From: Aphidius gifuensis
Lineage: Eukaryota; Arthropoda; Insecta; Hymenoptera; Braconidae
Reading direction: 5' to 3'
NCBI RefSeq assembly: GCF_014905175.1
Contig: NC_057792.1
Location: 15,444,963 to 15,508,962, forward strand
DNA: 64,000 nucleotides
Below, piece after piece: positions 45,401 to 60,400 of this stretch. The notes below the pieces were generated by a model. It was not told the origin of the DNA, did no database searches, and worked only from the letters and a program-made list of their open reading frames with translations. The translations under genes were made by a program, and so were the position numbers. Within the stretch, counting starts at the first letter, position 1. Every line of letters begins with the position of its first letter.

Positions 45401-48400
45401 TAAAAGAAAATCAATCAATAAATTAATTATTTTTTTTTTTATTCATTTAAATTTTTAATTGATAGAGTATTCAATTAAAATTATTTAAATATTTAAAAGA
45501 TTTTTTTTTTTTTTATGAATTTAATAAATATGTAATAACTTTTTTATTGTTAAATTTTCAATTTATAAATAAAATGATTAATAATAATTTGTATTATATT
45601 TTTTTTAAATTGAAAAAAAAATAAATTGTAAAACATCAAATGCACTAATATGATTTGCACGCAAGTTTTATTACTAATGGATTCTCGAATTCACAAAGTA
45701 AAAAAAAATAAATAAAAAAATACGATAAACAAACTGGACCAATCGTGTTTCTGTATTTATTCCATTCGACTGGTCTGTTTCCTCTACCACTCTGTATATT
45801 TTCTGATTCAAAGCACACGCAGAGGCAGATGGAGTTTCCCTTTTAGAAAATATACTTCCTATTCTAGAGAATATATGGATAGTTTTTTTGTTTATTTTTT
45901 TTTTTTTTTTATCACAAAAATCTTGTTTTATTGAGAAAACTTACGATTTGAAATAGAATAAAAATAAATAAATATATAAACAGTATAAAAATGTCTGTTT
46001 ATATATTAAATTTAAAAATATGAAAACATGTTATCGAAGTTTTCCTCCACAATTTCAAAGAAGTATAAAAAAAATAAATTTAAATTAAAAAAAAAAAATT
46101 TATTTTTTTCATTAGTTAATCGCAATTTATTTATTTAATTTTTTTTTATACTGTATTTTTTGTCTGGCATGCAAAGTTCCACCTTTTTCAAGCTAACCCC
46201 TTACCACCATCTCCAACCGTTGGACTTGGTGAAATTTATTCGTCTGCACAGCCTCTTAAATCACAGAATTTTCTATTTTTTTTTTCTTTCTCTCTCTTTC
46301 TCTCCTCTTGTCCTGATTTTTACAATTTTTATATATATATTTTTTTATATCTCTCTTTTTTATCCCTAGTTCTTTTACCGTGTGGTTCAACCCCCACTGG
46401 TACCTATACCACAACCACCACCTTGGACCTGTATACAATGCACGAGAACAGCAGTGCATATTTTATTTTTAAAGCTGGCTGCATTGACAATTTGCAGCAA
46501 TGTTATGGAAATGCGATGTCACGTCCGTTCTTCTTTTCGCGTGGCCCGATGAAGGCAAAAAAAATATATAAAATAAAAAAGGCTTAAGGGATGAAGAGGT
46601 GACGATAAAAACAGAAAAAAAAAGCTGGTGACTAGCAAGAGGATAAAATTTTTTTCCTCGTAAATATATATATAAACTTTACACTATTCATTCATTTCCA
46701 TTGTCGTCTATCGACTTTTCACATAACATGTATACATAATTTACGAACAGTTCTATTAACTATTTTTATTATATATTTTAAAATATTTTTATTTTCATAA
46801 ATACAACAACAGTATTCGAGATCTTGTCAAAACCCATCTGCTCGATCTGTTGTGATGACTTTTGCGAGTATTTATTCGGTCTTTTCATTCACTGTATATA
46901 TTTTTTGTTTTTAATTTTGAAATTAAAAAAAAATATATACAAAATAATGTGGACTGATGACAGTATTTTTTACATTTATTTTTTATTTTTTCATTATAAA
47001 TGTAAAAGTCGGAAAATTATGAGACAACTTAATTATCAAAGACATACGCAAAGGGAATTAAAACTTTTAGTTAAACTTTTATAAGACCCAGGAAGGTCTT
47101 TGTTATGATTTTTTTTTTTTTCTGTATTTTTTTAGGTCTGCATTAAAAACCCTTGAGTATGTCTGGGTCTACAACTTTTTTCTTTATTTAGCAATTAACT
47201 TGATTTGATGAAGACTATAAAATTCAAATAATAAACTCGGTATTTTGTAAATATATATATTTTTTTTACTATCCAGAAAATTGAAAAAATTGTGGAACTT
47301 TATGTAGAGAGCTTTAATTAATTGCTTCGTTATTTTTAGATTGATGAAAGCTTGTAAACATTGAATTTAAATTTTCAAGAGTACATTAAATATTACTAAA
47401 AATACAACAAACTATATTCAAAGATAAAAATTTATATTAAAAATAATTACTCTCTGTATTTTTTAAAATAAATATTTAATTTGAATTCTCACAAATGTAC
47501 TGTATTAAAAATAAATTTTCAATATTTTTCCGTCGATTAATATTCATTTAAAATAATAATAACAAAAAAAAAAAAAAAAAAGTAGAGTTAAAAATAAACT
47601 GCAATATAAATCACATCAATGACAAATAAATTTTATTCATTTATTTTCATTTTTATCGGTCGATTAATATACATCAAGTATTTAAAAAAAAAAAAACAAT
47701 CTTTTATTTCATACAATACCAAGGTGTGAGTAAAATTTTTAACGTTAAATTTATAAGAGAAAAAAGCTTTCAAGCAAAGTCATAAATCGAAGAACGGAAG
47801 AAATGTATAGTATCTATACGAAAAAGTAACGGTAAAATTCTACTATGTATTTGAGCTTTTCGTTGTCTTCTGTCTCACTTCCCATCCTTTCATTCATTCA
47901 CATATACCCATATCCCTTTATTTTTTATATTTTTTTTTTTCATTTTATTTCGCGAAACAACGCCTGCACATTTACAAGGGAAGTAGAAATTCCACTTGTC
48001 TATATATATAAATATATAAAACACTGACACACAGTCAATGTCCTACGATTCATTCGGTCGTACCGGAAATCAACGAGATTGGATGTTTCTAGCAACAATA
48101 AAAATAAAAATAAAATAGATGAAAATAAAAGATAAAAAAATAATATTAAGGAAAGTGTACAGCACTCACGTAAATTAATAAACAACTTGAATAATTTTAA
48201 TTTCATTATGTGAAGAAATTTACACATGTGTTAATTTTAATTTTTTTTTTCATATGAAAAAATAATATAAAAAAAAATAAACTCGTTAAAAAAAAATTTA
48301 CATAATTTAGTTGATTAATTTATTGGAAAATATAACCAGTATGTTCATTTATATTAAAATTCACATTTTATATTTATCCAGTAATATTAAATGTTATAAA

Positions 48401-51400
48401 TCATTCTTTAATGATACTTGAAAATTTTTTTAACACACGCATTTTCATGCAAATAAACTTGAAAAAAAAAAATCAACATCAGCAACGTAAGCATTATAAT
48501 GAAATTTTTTTCTTTTAACATTTGACTTGTGTATGTATATTTTTATCATAAAAAAGAGCTTTAGTAAACAGGAAAAAAAAAAAGAAAAAAAATATATATA
48601 GTCAAAATAAAATGATAAGAGTGAGAAAGATAGGAAAAACTACACCAACCCTCATTATTTTCATCGTGAAAAAGAATTTTCATAAAAAAAAAAAAGATTA
48701 TAATTCAAAACATCATCTTGCTATATTATAAAATACCATCTGCCCTGGAAAAATCTTTCAGTAATTGTTCATAACCTTTATTAAAAAAATAAAACAAGGA
48801 ATTATTGCTAGCTCAAAGAAAATAATTTACACTTTTACATAATACATATTGTCTACGTTCAATCGATTTGAATAAAAAATGAAAAAAAATTAAAAAATAA
48901 ACGAGAAAAACTTTCGCGGAGAAACTACTTGTTAGTCCTGAAGAAACATTGCAATTGAAACTGAATTTATTACTTTACCAAAGTGAATCATCAATAATGG
49001 TCTATAAAATCTGACCTATTTTCATGAATAAATTGAAACGATGTAATCAACGTTTCAAGATAAATAAAAATAAATAATTAAATAATAAAAAAAAAAAAGA
49101 AATTAAAGCTTTTTTTATACATCATATTTATGGTAAACGAATTTTTTTTTTTTTTTTAAATCTCTATTATAATCGATAAAGTTTAACTATTTTTATGATG
49201 AAAAAAAAAAAAAAAATTACCAAGTTACCTGGGTTAAATGTGTTTGATAAAAATGCATATTCAAGATTAAATATATAAATAAAATAAAAAGTTATTTTAA
49301 ATAAATTGTTAGGTTATTATATTAACTTTTCATATCCGTATGTTGCGCAGTTGCTGGGGCTAATGGTAGATTGTATGTTATTGATGTTGATCAAAGAAAA
49401 GAAATTAATTTTTAAAGATGACAAGTAACAATATCAACTGTTGAATCATATTATCAGAAAAAAAAATAAGATTGGCAACAGGAACAAGATTAAAAATAGC
49501 TAGTGATAAAAAATTCCCAAAACAAAAAGAAAATCATCAGTTAAAAAATTAAGACAACTCAATTTGTAAACATTCTCCGAATTATTTTCATTTTTCCCGA
49601 CTTTTTACGCGAATGACTCTTGACACAAAAGCTCTAAATATATAGTAATAAAATATTTTTTTTTAAATCATTATATTTTGTAAAAATATCCTACACAATT
49701 AAAACACATTATAAAAAATTCAAATTCAAGTCCAAAAAAAGTTTCACAAAGCATTTATAAAATCCTAGACATTTATTTTCATTGCCCAGAATTTACCACC
49801 GAGTTTTGAATTTTTTCCTTCCTCATTTTAAGCACCTTCCGTTTACTTGACTAAGAAAAAAAATTCACCTACCCCTTGAGGGGTTTATACAAAAAATTCT
49901 TTAGTAAAACTGAGAAAGTGACACGTTTTAAAAAAGACCGCGTGTGTATTTACCATTGAAACGAATCATCACACCCTCGGGGGACAACTCAAGTGTATAT
50001 ATCTTTTGTTTCTTTTTTTTTTGTTTTTATTTCAACTTCTCCATTTCATGCTATTACGTTATTTGCACTTTTCCATCGGTGTCAAAAAGATGGATGAAAA
50101 TCATCTCTAAACAGATCTTTCATCATGAAAGGCTATTCGTCATAATCAAAATTAATGAAAACAAGAAAAATAATAATAATAACAATAATAATAACGATAA
50201 AGAGAGAAAAAAATAATAACAACAATAAAAATAAAAATGTTAAAAAACAAAAGAGGGAAGATAAATAATGGAAAAATGATGGAAAATGTTTGGAACAGGA
50301 AAACAAAGTTTTGTTCTGGAATGGCAAATAAATCCTGATGCTAAAAGTCCATTAACCCCATTTCCATTTTTGCGTAACCACGAGATATATATTATTCTAT
50401 TTTTTAAAAATGACATTTTACTAAATTCGGTCATCTCACTTCAATAAACTAAACTATATATTTTTAAAATCATTGTTTTGAATTTTTTTTTTTTTATTTT
50501 TTAAATATATTCATTAAATTTTTCTATTCAAAAACACACGGTAGATATAAAAAACTAAATAGTTTAAATATTTAGTTTTATGTATAATCGTTAAAAATAA
50601 TATGAAATAAAAATATGTTAAAAATACATACATGTATATATAGTATATTCTGGTGTAAAAATAATACAATAAATGTATCGACATGAATACAGAAGCTTTG
50701 GTATAGAAAATAAAAAATAAAAAAAAAAATGGATAAAAAATATCAACCCTTTGTTATTACTGCGACGAATGAGAGTTTATTTTTTTTTATTTTTATATTC
50801 TTTGTTTTAGTTTTTCTTTAGTTCACTATGATGTAACCTCTCGTGATGTTATTCGTTCAGACACATGTCTATTGAAATACTTCAACCTATATTACCTTTA
50901 TGTGAAATGGGGATGTTTTTACAATAGACTATGAAATACTTAACCATGCAGAAATTACCGAAAAGTTGCAATATTCAATGAAGATTATTTTGAATTAAAA
51001 ATACATCATAAAAATCTATTCAACAATTTAAAAAAAATATACATGTACAAGTATCAATGTGTAAGTTATAAATGCGCCAGTAAAAAAAATTCTCATTCAT
51101 TTTCTATTTAAAAGAAAACATGTTTTAAAAGTTACAGCCAATGTCAAAATTTACCTCGAGCGATAAAAAATGTTAATAAAAAAAGTATATATATTTTTTT
51201 TTATATAATATGCCTAATGGAAATGATAAATTAAGGACTGAATAATTATAATTTTTTTTTAAATTGAACAAGTGCTTAGAAACAAAAAAAAAAAAAAAAC
51301 ATCATCTAAAAAGTTATTTACTAAATCTCAAATATACATGTGTGTTTATAATTTCGACAAAATCAATTTTTTTTTTTTTCTTCAGGAATGATTTGATGGG

Positions 51401-54400
51401 TTTTTCTTTGTTGTTTATTTTTTCTTTTTTACCTAGAGGGAGATTTTTATTGTCTCGGTGACGAGTTGAGCGTAAATTGAATCTGGAGATATATTCGAAT
51501 CCGTACATACAATAATAGAGGATTGAAATAAATATATACAGATATTGTATGTCGATAATGAAACTGTGTTTAGAAAAAAAAAAAAGAAAATTAAAAACAT
51601 GTTTGAGGTTGAACGGTTATCCAAGACGATACATGTATAGAAAAATAATTTTTTTTAATATCAATATTTAATGTAGACAATGAAGAATATTCTGTAAAAA
51701 CTTTCAAGTATATTCACACTTAAATTAAAAAGTTATTCATACCTATGTGGTAATTATGAAAAAAATTCAACATGAGTTTTTATATAAAGCCACCAATAAT
51801 TTACTTTTTTTTTTGTATAAAAAAAATATATATGATTTATATTACGCAAGACGTTTATTTTTAATTGTTTTTTGATAAATTTTAATTTTAAAAATAATCA
51901 AAATGCTATAGTCCATCTAGAAACTACGAGTCTGACTATATATTGACTTATTCCACTTGAATTTTGTCGATTTACGTCATAAAAACTCTTCCACTCACTG
52001 AAATTATTTCAAACTCGTTACAGAATAAATGAAGTAAAATTAAATATATAATTGTGTATCGATTAATGTTTTATTTACTTTTAATTAGTAATTTAATAAT
52101 TGCAATTTTTAAATTAAAGAGTTTATCAAAAAAAATTAAATGTTTTTTTTTGTCTTATTATTTTTTTTTTTGATATTTTCCATAAAGAAATTTTTACTTT
52201 GAAAAATAATGTATAATAATAAACTGTTAATGTTTAATAAAATTTAAAAACCATTTAAAAAAATAAAAAAAATAAATAAATAAATAATTTTTAACAACAG
52301 ATTTTTTAGCAATTAAATTATAAACGTAAAACATGTTGAATTTTAATTGCTGTTGAAATAGTATTTATTTTGGTAATCATTGACCCAATGACGCTATTTA
52401 AATTCACTGATTTGCCCTCAATATCAATACGTGAACCGGATATATATAGGTTATGGCTATTATATAAACATAAATTCGTTGCGGCTGTTTTCACTCAACC
52501 ATAAAAAAATACATTAAAATTTTATTTATACATGTATGCACTGATACAATAATCAATAATATTATTATTATTATTTTCTTTTAAGTTCAAATAAAAATAA
52601 CACGATATTGTATGAAGCATTGTAAACTGAAATTTCTTTTACCATCGTAAACTTGAAAATAAAATGAATGAAAAAAATTGTCACTTTTAAAGTTTGATGT
52701 CATATTGTATTTCTGATATCTCTTCACTATATTTTTCTAGATTTATTCATCTTTTCGATATTGTATTTATTTTCTATATGTTTTTTATGTATCTAGATAA
52801 CATTTTTATAACACAAAAAATTTTATTTTTATTTAAAATATTTTTACTTCAGTGTAAAATGAATATAACAAATATTATTTTCCTAATTCATTAATGCTTT
52901 TTAATTGCTTCTTTTTTTCAATTAATTTATATTTTAATAAATAATCTATTGACCTCAATTTTAGTTAAACAATTTTTCAAAAAACCTTACAAATTACTCA
53001 GAAATTTGTTTGAAATAAAAATTAAAATATTTATCCAGTAGCTTAAACAGTTTATAATGACTACCTCAATGATCTTTATTTAAAAAATTTTTTTTATATA
53101 TAATTCTTAGATTAAAAAATTTTTTTTTTCTTCAGGATTTATTCATTTTATATATAAGTTAACCTCGTGTGTTATTCGTGAAAAAATAAACACACACAAA
53201 AAACACTTGCAATTTTGAACTTTTCAAAAAAAAAAAACATACTTTGAAGCTTAAGTATTTTTATTTCTTTCACCTTCGTGCCGAGATAGAAATTTTTTTC
53301 TACTTTTTTCTTTACATTATCTACATTTTTGCTTAAACTTTTTTCCTATTCACTTTTTGTCCGACATTTAACAAAAACAAATGGAAAAAAAAATAATAAA
53401 TACCGAGATAAGATATTTGTCGCACATAATAAGATTGGTGACAAAAAAAACATGAATTTTATTTTCGCGTATTAAATTTTTTACTATGTAAAAAATAAAT
53501 GAATAAAACAAAATTTTAAAAGTAAAAATAATAATCTCATATTGTTACGAATATCAAATGAATTTTTTATTTTGATTTTACGATAATTTATTATTTAATA
53601 TATTTATGTTAAAGTTTTGTATACAAATCAGTTGTACATCGCCATTGTCGAAGTATGTTTATTGTATTTAAATGCGTTGTCAACTTTCATCTTGTTTTAT
53701 ACCAGTAGGAAAACAAATGTCTATTTATCGAATCGTAAACAAGTGTGGTTATATACAACTGACTCATCAACTTCTTGATGTATATACTCGTCGAAATCAT
53801 TCCCTACATACATTTGTATTTTATTTCCGAAATTCCAAACTTTAAATGACCAACATATATTACGTTTTACGTATTGTTTTATATCCTATTTACTTTTAAT
53901 ATATAAAATCAAAATTTCAATTTTATTTGTTAAAATGCTTTACTTAGTATTTTATGGCTATGATTTAAAATCACAATTGAATATTAAACTATTTATTAAA
54001 ATAAATTTACTTCATAAATTAAATCGATAAAAATTAATTTTTTTTGTTTTTTAATTTTAAATTTTTCTGTTTTTTATTTAGTTAAAGCAAGAGAATTTAT
54101 TGAGACCGAAAAATTCTGAATTTTTTTGGAATTTGTAAAATAAATGTTATTTTTTTTTTAATAATTAAATATTTTATCGAAAAAATTGAAATTTATTGCC
54201 AAATATCAATGAAATGATGTATTTTTTAATTAATTATAAAAATGTCTGTATAGTGATATGTCTTTTAGGGTAAAATAAATATAAAAAAAAAGTATAAAAT
54301 ATGTTTAAAATTCGTCTACCTAAATTTATATTTATTATTATAATAATTCATATTGTTCACTTGGAAATAAAATTACCCTGATGTAAATAAAACTGATGAG

Positions 54401-57400
54401 GTCAAAAAATTTTATCCATTTTAAAAAGTAAGCTTTGTGGTTTAAATGATCATTGATATTTAACATGCTGCTGAGTTATGATTAAAATAAATGTTTTTGA
54501 TGAAAAGCGGCTTTTATAAGTATGAATATAAGACCCAGTGTATAATTTGATTTAGGTATCAAAGTTTTAGTAACAAGGTCGTTTAAAATGTAACTTTGGA
54601 AAGTCTTCACTATACTATAGTGAATTACATCTTTCATAGCCATCTGGGTAGCCACTTAAAATTCTTCAAACATCATCACACTATATATATACAAAATACT
54701 CATACGACTTTGTAATTACAACTTAATATATCATCAAAATATGTATCTATTATTTGTTATTAACTTTAAACAAAGTCAAATATTATTCATCGTTAATTCA
54801 ATGCAAATATACAAGTTAATTTTTTCTTTTTAAATTTTACGAAAAAAAAAAAAAAAATTACATATACAGCATTGAAAATTAATCTAATAAAAAAGTATGA
54901 CTTGTGTTTCACATTGATGCTTAAATGTTTTGTTATTTATTTTTAAAATCAATGAAAACAATAAATTAGTTGTCAAATAAAAAAAACAAAAAAAAGCTCT
55001 CTCACTTGTTTGACGTAAATTTTTCAATCAAATCAATTAATTAAACCATTAATAAATAATTGAATGACTAAATATTTATAAATATATAACAAAACATTAA
55101 AAGCTCATCTTTAGAATACATAATCTAAAACACATTTACCAATTCACATAAATATTCAATTGATTTTCCATAAAACTTTTAATATATAAAATAAATAAAT
55201 AAATATAAATATATGAATAATATGAATACATATCAATAAAAAAAAAAATTATAAATGTGGCTTGAATATTATTACGTAATTCATACTTTTTCAACATCTG
55301 CTACAATATTTTATATGGAATCCTACCAAGAATCTATTATTTCTCTGTTAAGTGCAACACATGGTAAAATCAGAGTAAAATATATATATCTATAAAAGAT
55401 GGTGGTGGATGTTATCCAACACCTTTATTATTACAAGTGATTGATTTCCAATTCAGAAAGCTCCATGTATACATGTCTAAAACCTGAAAAATGCTTCAAT
55501 CGTATATTTCAGCTTACAATGAGTCGAAAAAAAATAAAATAAAATAAAATAAAATAAAAATGCAATCAGAAAATCCACTGGATTATGTGGCATTTATTCT
55601 CGTTCGCTGATTCTACGCTATGCATGGTAAAAAAATTTCTAAGCTTGAAAATGAACCGTCAAAAAAAAAATAATAATAATAAAATGTGATCGCAATTTTG
55701 GTCTTTTGTATTCAGAGAAAACGTACTGCTTGTGAACGTTAAGATAAAGAGTCAAGCTTTGTTTAAAATTTTTTTTCATGATTTTTCTTTTTTTTCCAAA
55801 GAAAGGATATAATATATTTTCTACAGTATGCGTAATGTTAATTCTAAAATTTTACCATATTCATTTTCCATTGTTTTCATATACATATATTTTTTTTTTA
55901 CATTGTTTGGCTGTTTTATTTTTCATTTTTTCCTTTCGTTGTCTTTTGTTCATGCAGTTTAATTCCATATTAGTCAAAAACATATACAACATATGAATTA
56001 TTAAACGGTGCAATGACAATTTACTCTTAAATTTCTTTTTTTTTTTTTAGCTGAATAAAATGACAAAGACACTCAGTTAAATGAGCTTGAATATGTGCTT
56101 TTTCGCCAGCAATTCCAGTCAATGGATAATTGCTTTTTAAGTAATTAATAAATTATTAATTTAAATTCTATATATACGAGATATAAAAATTAAAATACAT
56201 TCGTTTATTGAATTTAAAATTTTATATTTAAAAAAAAATAGTTTATTGTTAATTTATAATATCAGATTTTTTTTTTTTTTTTTATTCAAGCTTTATGGTT
56301 GCTATAAACGAATGCATAACACGTACGCTTTATCCAATATTGCTGCTAAAAAATCATAAAAAAATTTTACGATTTTCAAGTTAAAATGTTTTATTAAAAA
56401 CTTTATTTAGTTTTATTATATTTTTTCATTTTTTTCTTGAGCTATGATATTTTTTTTTTTATCTTTTCATCTTCTATATATTTATGTTAATTTTTTTTTT
56501 ATTTTTGTGGCATCTATAACTTTCGAAAATATATTGTACACAAAATATCACACCTGTAAAGTTGTTTTTATTTTTGTATTCTATATTAAAATATTTTTAT
56601 CGTAATGATTTATATATTAGTAAAAAAATACAAGCTTGTAAATGTTTGCACGTGATTAAAAAAATAAAAATAATTCATAAACTTGTTATTGTAAATATTT
56701 TTGTATACACTGACAGCTGATTTGTCAATTTGCCATTTAAATTTTGCAATTCTGCAGAATAAAAATGAATTAAAAAATATAAAAAAATAAAATAAATATA
56801 GGTTGATATGAACGTGAACATAAAACATCACATGTGTAAATACGTATTTCACTCAAATCCATTTTAAATTTATATAGCGACGTGACAACATTTATGATGA
56901 TGGGAAATCAGCTGTCTGGTTAAGAGTCACATTTTTATAATAATAATAAAAAAAAAATCGTTTACAAAATCCATAAGCTCATAAAAGGTTGAAATATAAA
57001 AACTAAATATAAAATTAACTGAACCAATATAAAGTTCATAATTATATATTTAACAGTACTGACAATATTTATGCCGAATTAAAAAAATTTATTAATGTGA
57101 ATTTGAGCTACTATGTTTTTCCAATAATATAAAAACTAATTAAACATTCAAAAATAAATTATAAAAGATAAATGACTATAATTACAAAATAGTATTTCAA
57201 TAAAAGTTTCATTCAAAGTTCATTTGATAAATTATAGTTTTGAAGTTCTATTTAGTAAATTTCTTAAAGCTCAAATAGCTTTTGAGTAAAAAAAAAAATA
57301 ACATAAAGAATCATGTGACATGTGATGACATCTCGTGAAATTTAAGAGGAAATAAAGTTTACAAAAAAAAAAAATAAACTAACAAATAAATAACATAAAA

Positions 57401-60400
57401 GTCTATATAGAATTATTTTTTTTTTAAATTAATTTTCAGAATTTTCAAATTAATAAAATTCCAATTCTACCAATTGTTTGAAACATTTGTGAAATCAATT
57501 TTATTATTTTTGATCATAAATGAAATTAAAAAAAACCACTACATTGATAATTGAAAAAAGTTTCAAATAGTTTCAGAAATTATATACGATTCATTGTAAA
57601 TTAATTTATAACTTGAAAAAAAATCGAATAAATATTTTTTTAATAAATTTTTTCTCTAAAGTTTACTTGATAAATTATAACTTGTAAAATTGTACAGAAA
57701 TTTTTAAAGCTTGAATAGCTTTTGAGTAAAAGAAAAATAAAAAAAAAAAATGACATAATGAAACATGTTACACAACACATGATCTCAACTTGTAGAATTT
57801 AAGGAGGAATAAATAATACTACAATAACAAGGCACGAATATCATAGAACTAACTCAACGAAAATACCAAGTTAATTAACATAACGAAATGACTTCTCAAG
57901 TAGCAATTCTTGAAAAAAATTCATCTTTACTTATATTCAAGTAAATAAAGAAAAGAAAAATAATATTTTTTTTGTTGAATAAGAGAGTTTAAATAAGCAA
58001 AGATTTATACGTAATATAATGAATGAGAAAAGTATGTCTCTTTAAGCCCTGACGTTGAAAATTTTGTATTCTAAAAACTTTAGTGGTTTCTTCGGGGAAT
58101 TGTTGAAGAGAGATAATGTAAAGTAGATGATTTTCAAGGATTGAGGTTTTAAAAATAACAAACAAATAATAGCTATATAGATTGACTTTTGAATAACTTG
58201 AAATAATACTTTGAGATTGAGTTTAAAATATTATTTGTTTGTCTAAATACCTTTTTTTTATTCTCTTATTTTTTATATCTAATCATTTTTTAGATGAAAA
58301 AACAAATTTCATAACTTTAGTTAATTAATAACCTGCAAGTTTTTTGAATTTAATTTATTTATTTGTTTATTTTTTATTCAAAACTCAACAGACAAATTTA
58401 ATTATATTTTTTTTTGATAATATGAGCTTTTTTTCAATTGTCATCGTTTAGATAAGGAAAAAAATTATATAACTTTTAATTAATAACCTGCAACTTTGGT
58501 GAGTTTCAAATAAAAAATAAACAAATAAATGAATTAATTAATTTCCAAATCCAAGTGAGAAAAAAATAATTTAAATAAATAAATAATAAATAAATCTTGA
58601 ATCTAAACCGAAAACAAATATTTTTTTCTTTAAATATTCATCGAGAATAAATAAAAAAAAAAAAAAAAATGATATATTTTTAGTAATAAAAATTAATTAA
58701 ACATTAAAATTCAAAAATTACATTTCATTGAGCTGTCTTTGAACATTAAACAAAGAATAAAAATAAATATGTATTTCAGTTGAATATTAATCTTTCTGAA
58801 GAGTAAGAGAAATATAGTTCAATGAGTTTCAATTAGAGTCACTGGTTTGCTGTTATATATATATAAATCAAGAATATCAAGAATGAGTTCATCAATTTGT
58901 GCAGTAACAAGGACCTTCAATCCTTCTATATAAATGAAGCGGTTTTCTGGTTCATTCTCTTCTGTATACTATATGTATAATACCATCAAACTTTGAGTCT
59001 GATTTATACTAAAATCATTTGATTCGTTCATTCTATCTCTATATATATATTTCTCTTAACTTACTTCTACTTCACAATCGTAAAGAAATAAATGATTTCC
59101 AAAACTGCTTACTAAAGTACGCCCATTTCATCAGCTCAACGACACGCTCCATTTAATACTACCATACGCTATACAGTTACGAGGGAAAAAGAATAAAAAA
59201 AAAAAAAAATTACTTCCTTTGACTTAACTCTCTACCTACTTTAATTCCCTCGTTCATTTTCTCAATTTTTTTTTTTTTTATTCATCAGCATATTATACTA
59301 GTTGGTTGCCATTTTGTTTATCTTTAATTTTAGTCACGAATCTTAAAACTTTTTTAAATATTCGTTTAAAACTTTTTTTTTTTTCTTCATTTGATTTTAA
59401 ATTTGAAATTTTTTTTTTATGAATTTAAAAAATATTATTATCATGAATACAATAACGTTTTAAATTTACAAAAAAAAGTTTACGTTTATCAAGACTATAT
59501 ACTTGAAGATATTTTTAATCAAACTTGCCTAAAAGCTTGGGAGTCTGTTGAACTTTTTATTTTTATTTACAGCTTTTATTTTTTTTATTTATTTTTTTTT
59601 TGTGTTTGTTGAAACGCCCCGAAAGCGCGCTTTCAAGCGGGACCATTGCATATTGTGATTTGTGGATTGTGATAAAGTTTTGGCAAAAGTTTTTAAAGTT
59701 GATGTAGTTTATCGAGTCCAAATATCGATAGGACAATTTATCATGATTGACAATTTGATCGAATTTGTGGTGGACCTTTTTATTTTATTTTTTTTTTCAA
59801 ATCAATTATTAATTATTCTATTATCGCAAAAATAATAATTAATTAAAATTTATAAAATATTGAGCTTGGTGATTTAAAAAATTGTCGATTCGTGAATTTA
59901 ATTAACAATTTGAATGGATTTAATATTTAATTAAAAAAAAAAAACATATAGATTTTACTTGTAAATTTAGAAAATAGTATAAAACTTTTTTAACTTAAAA
60001 ATTTTGATACAGCCTTAATGTAGTTTTGTATAATGCAATTTAATTTTCGTAAATTTAAAAAATTTTCAAACGCAAATAGTAAAGCTAGGTTGTTAGTAAA
60101 GTCGAGTTTAAAAGCGCGGGAATACAGAGTTAAATTACGAGCGGTGATTGGGATTATTCAGTTGAAGTATGTTTTTAGTTTGGGGGGATGAAAAAGGGGG
60201 GTCTGTTAATTCAAGCGTTTGAGAAAACACGTGTTAGAGAACCAAACGAGTTACGGTATATATTTTTGCAATCAACTATCTGTCTCGAATGAGTCAGTCT
60301 AATTTTTTATCTCTCTTTTTTTTTTTTTTACTATTTGCATTGAAGCTGTTTGATGGGACATCACGAAACTTTTGACCTGAACTAATTTTTTAAATTTAAT

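Noticed and set aside
46256..46459. 67-codon minus-strand ORF in a mixed-composition block
   Set aside because: No homology recognised and it runs into a Lys/Arg stretch from a CT microsatellite.
49944..50216. 90-codon plus-strand ORF ending in poly-Asn
   Set aside because: The C-terminal Asn run is an AAT microsatellite and the rest is Phe-rich low complexity.
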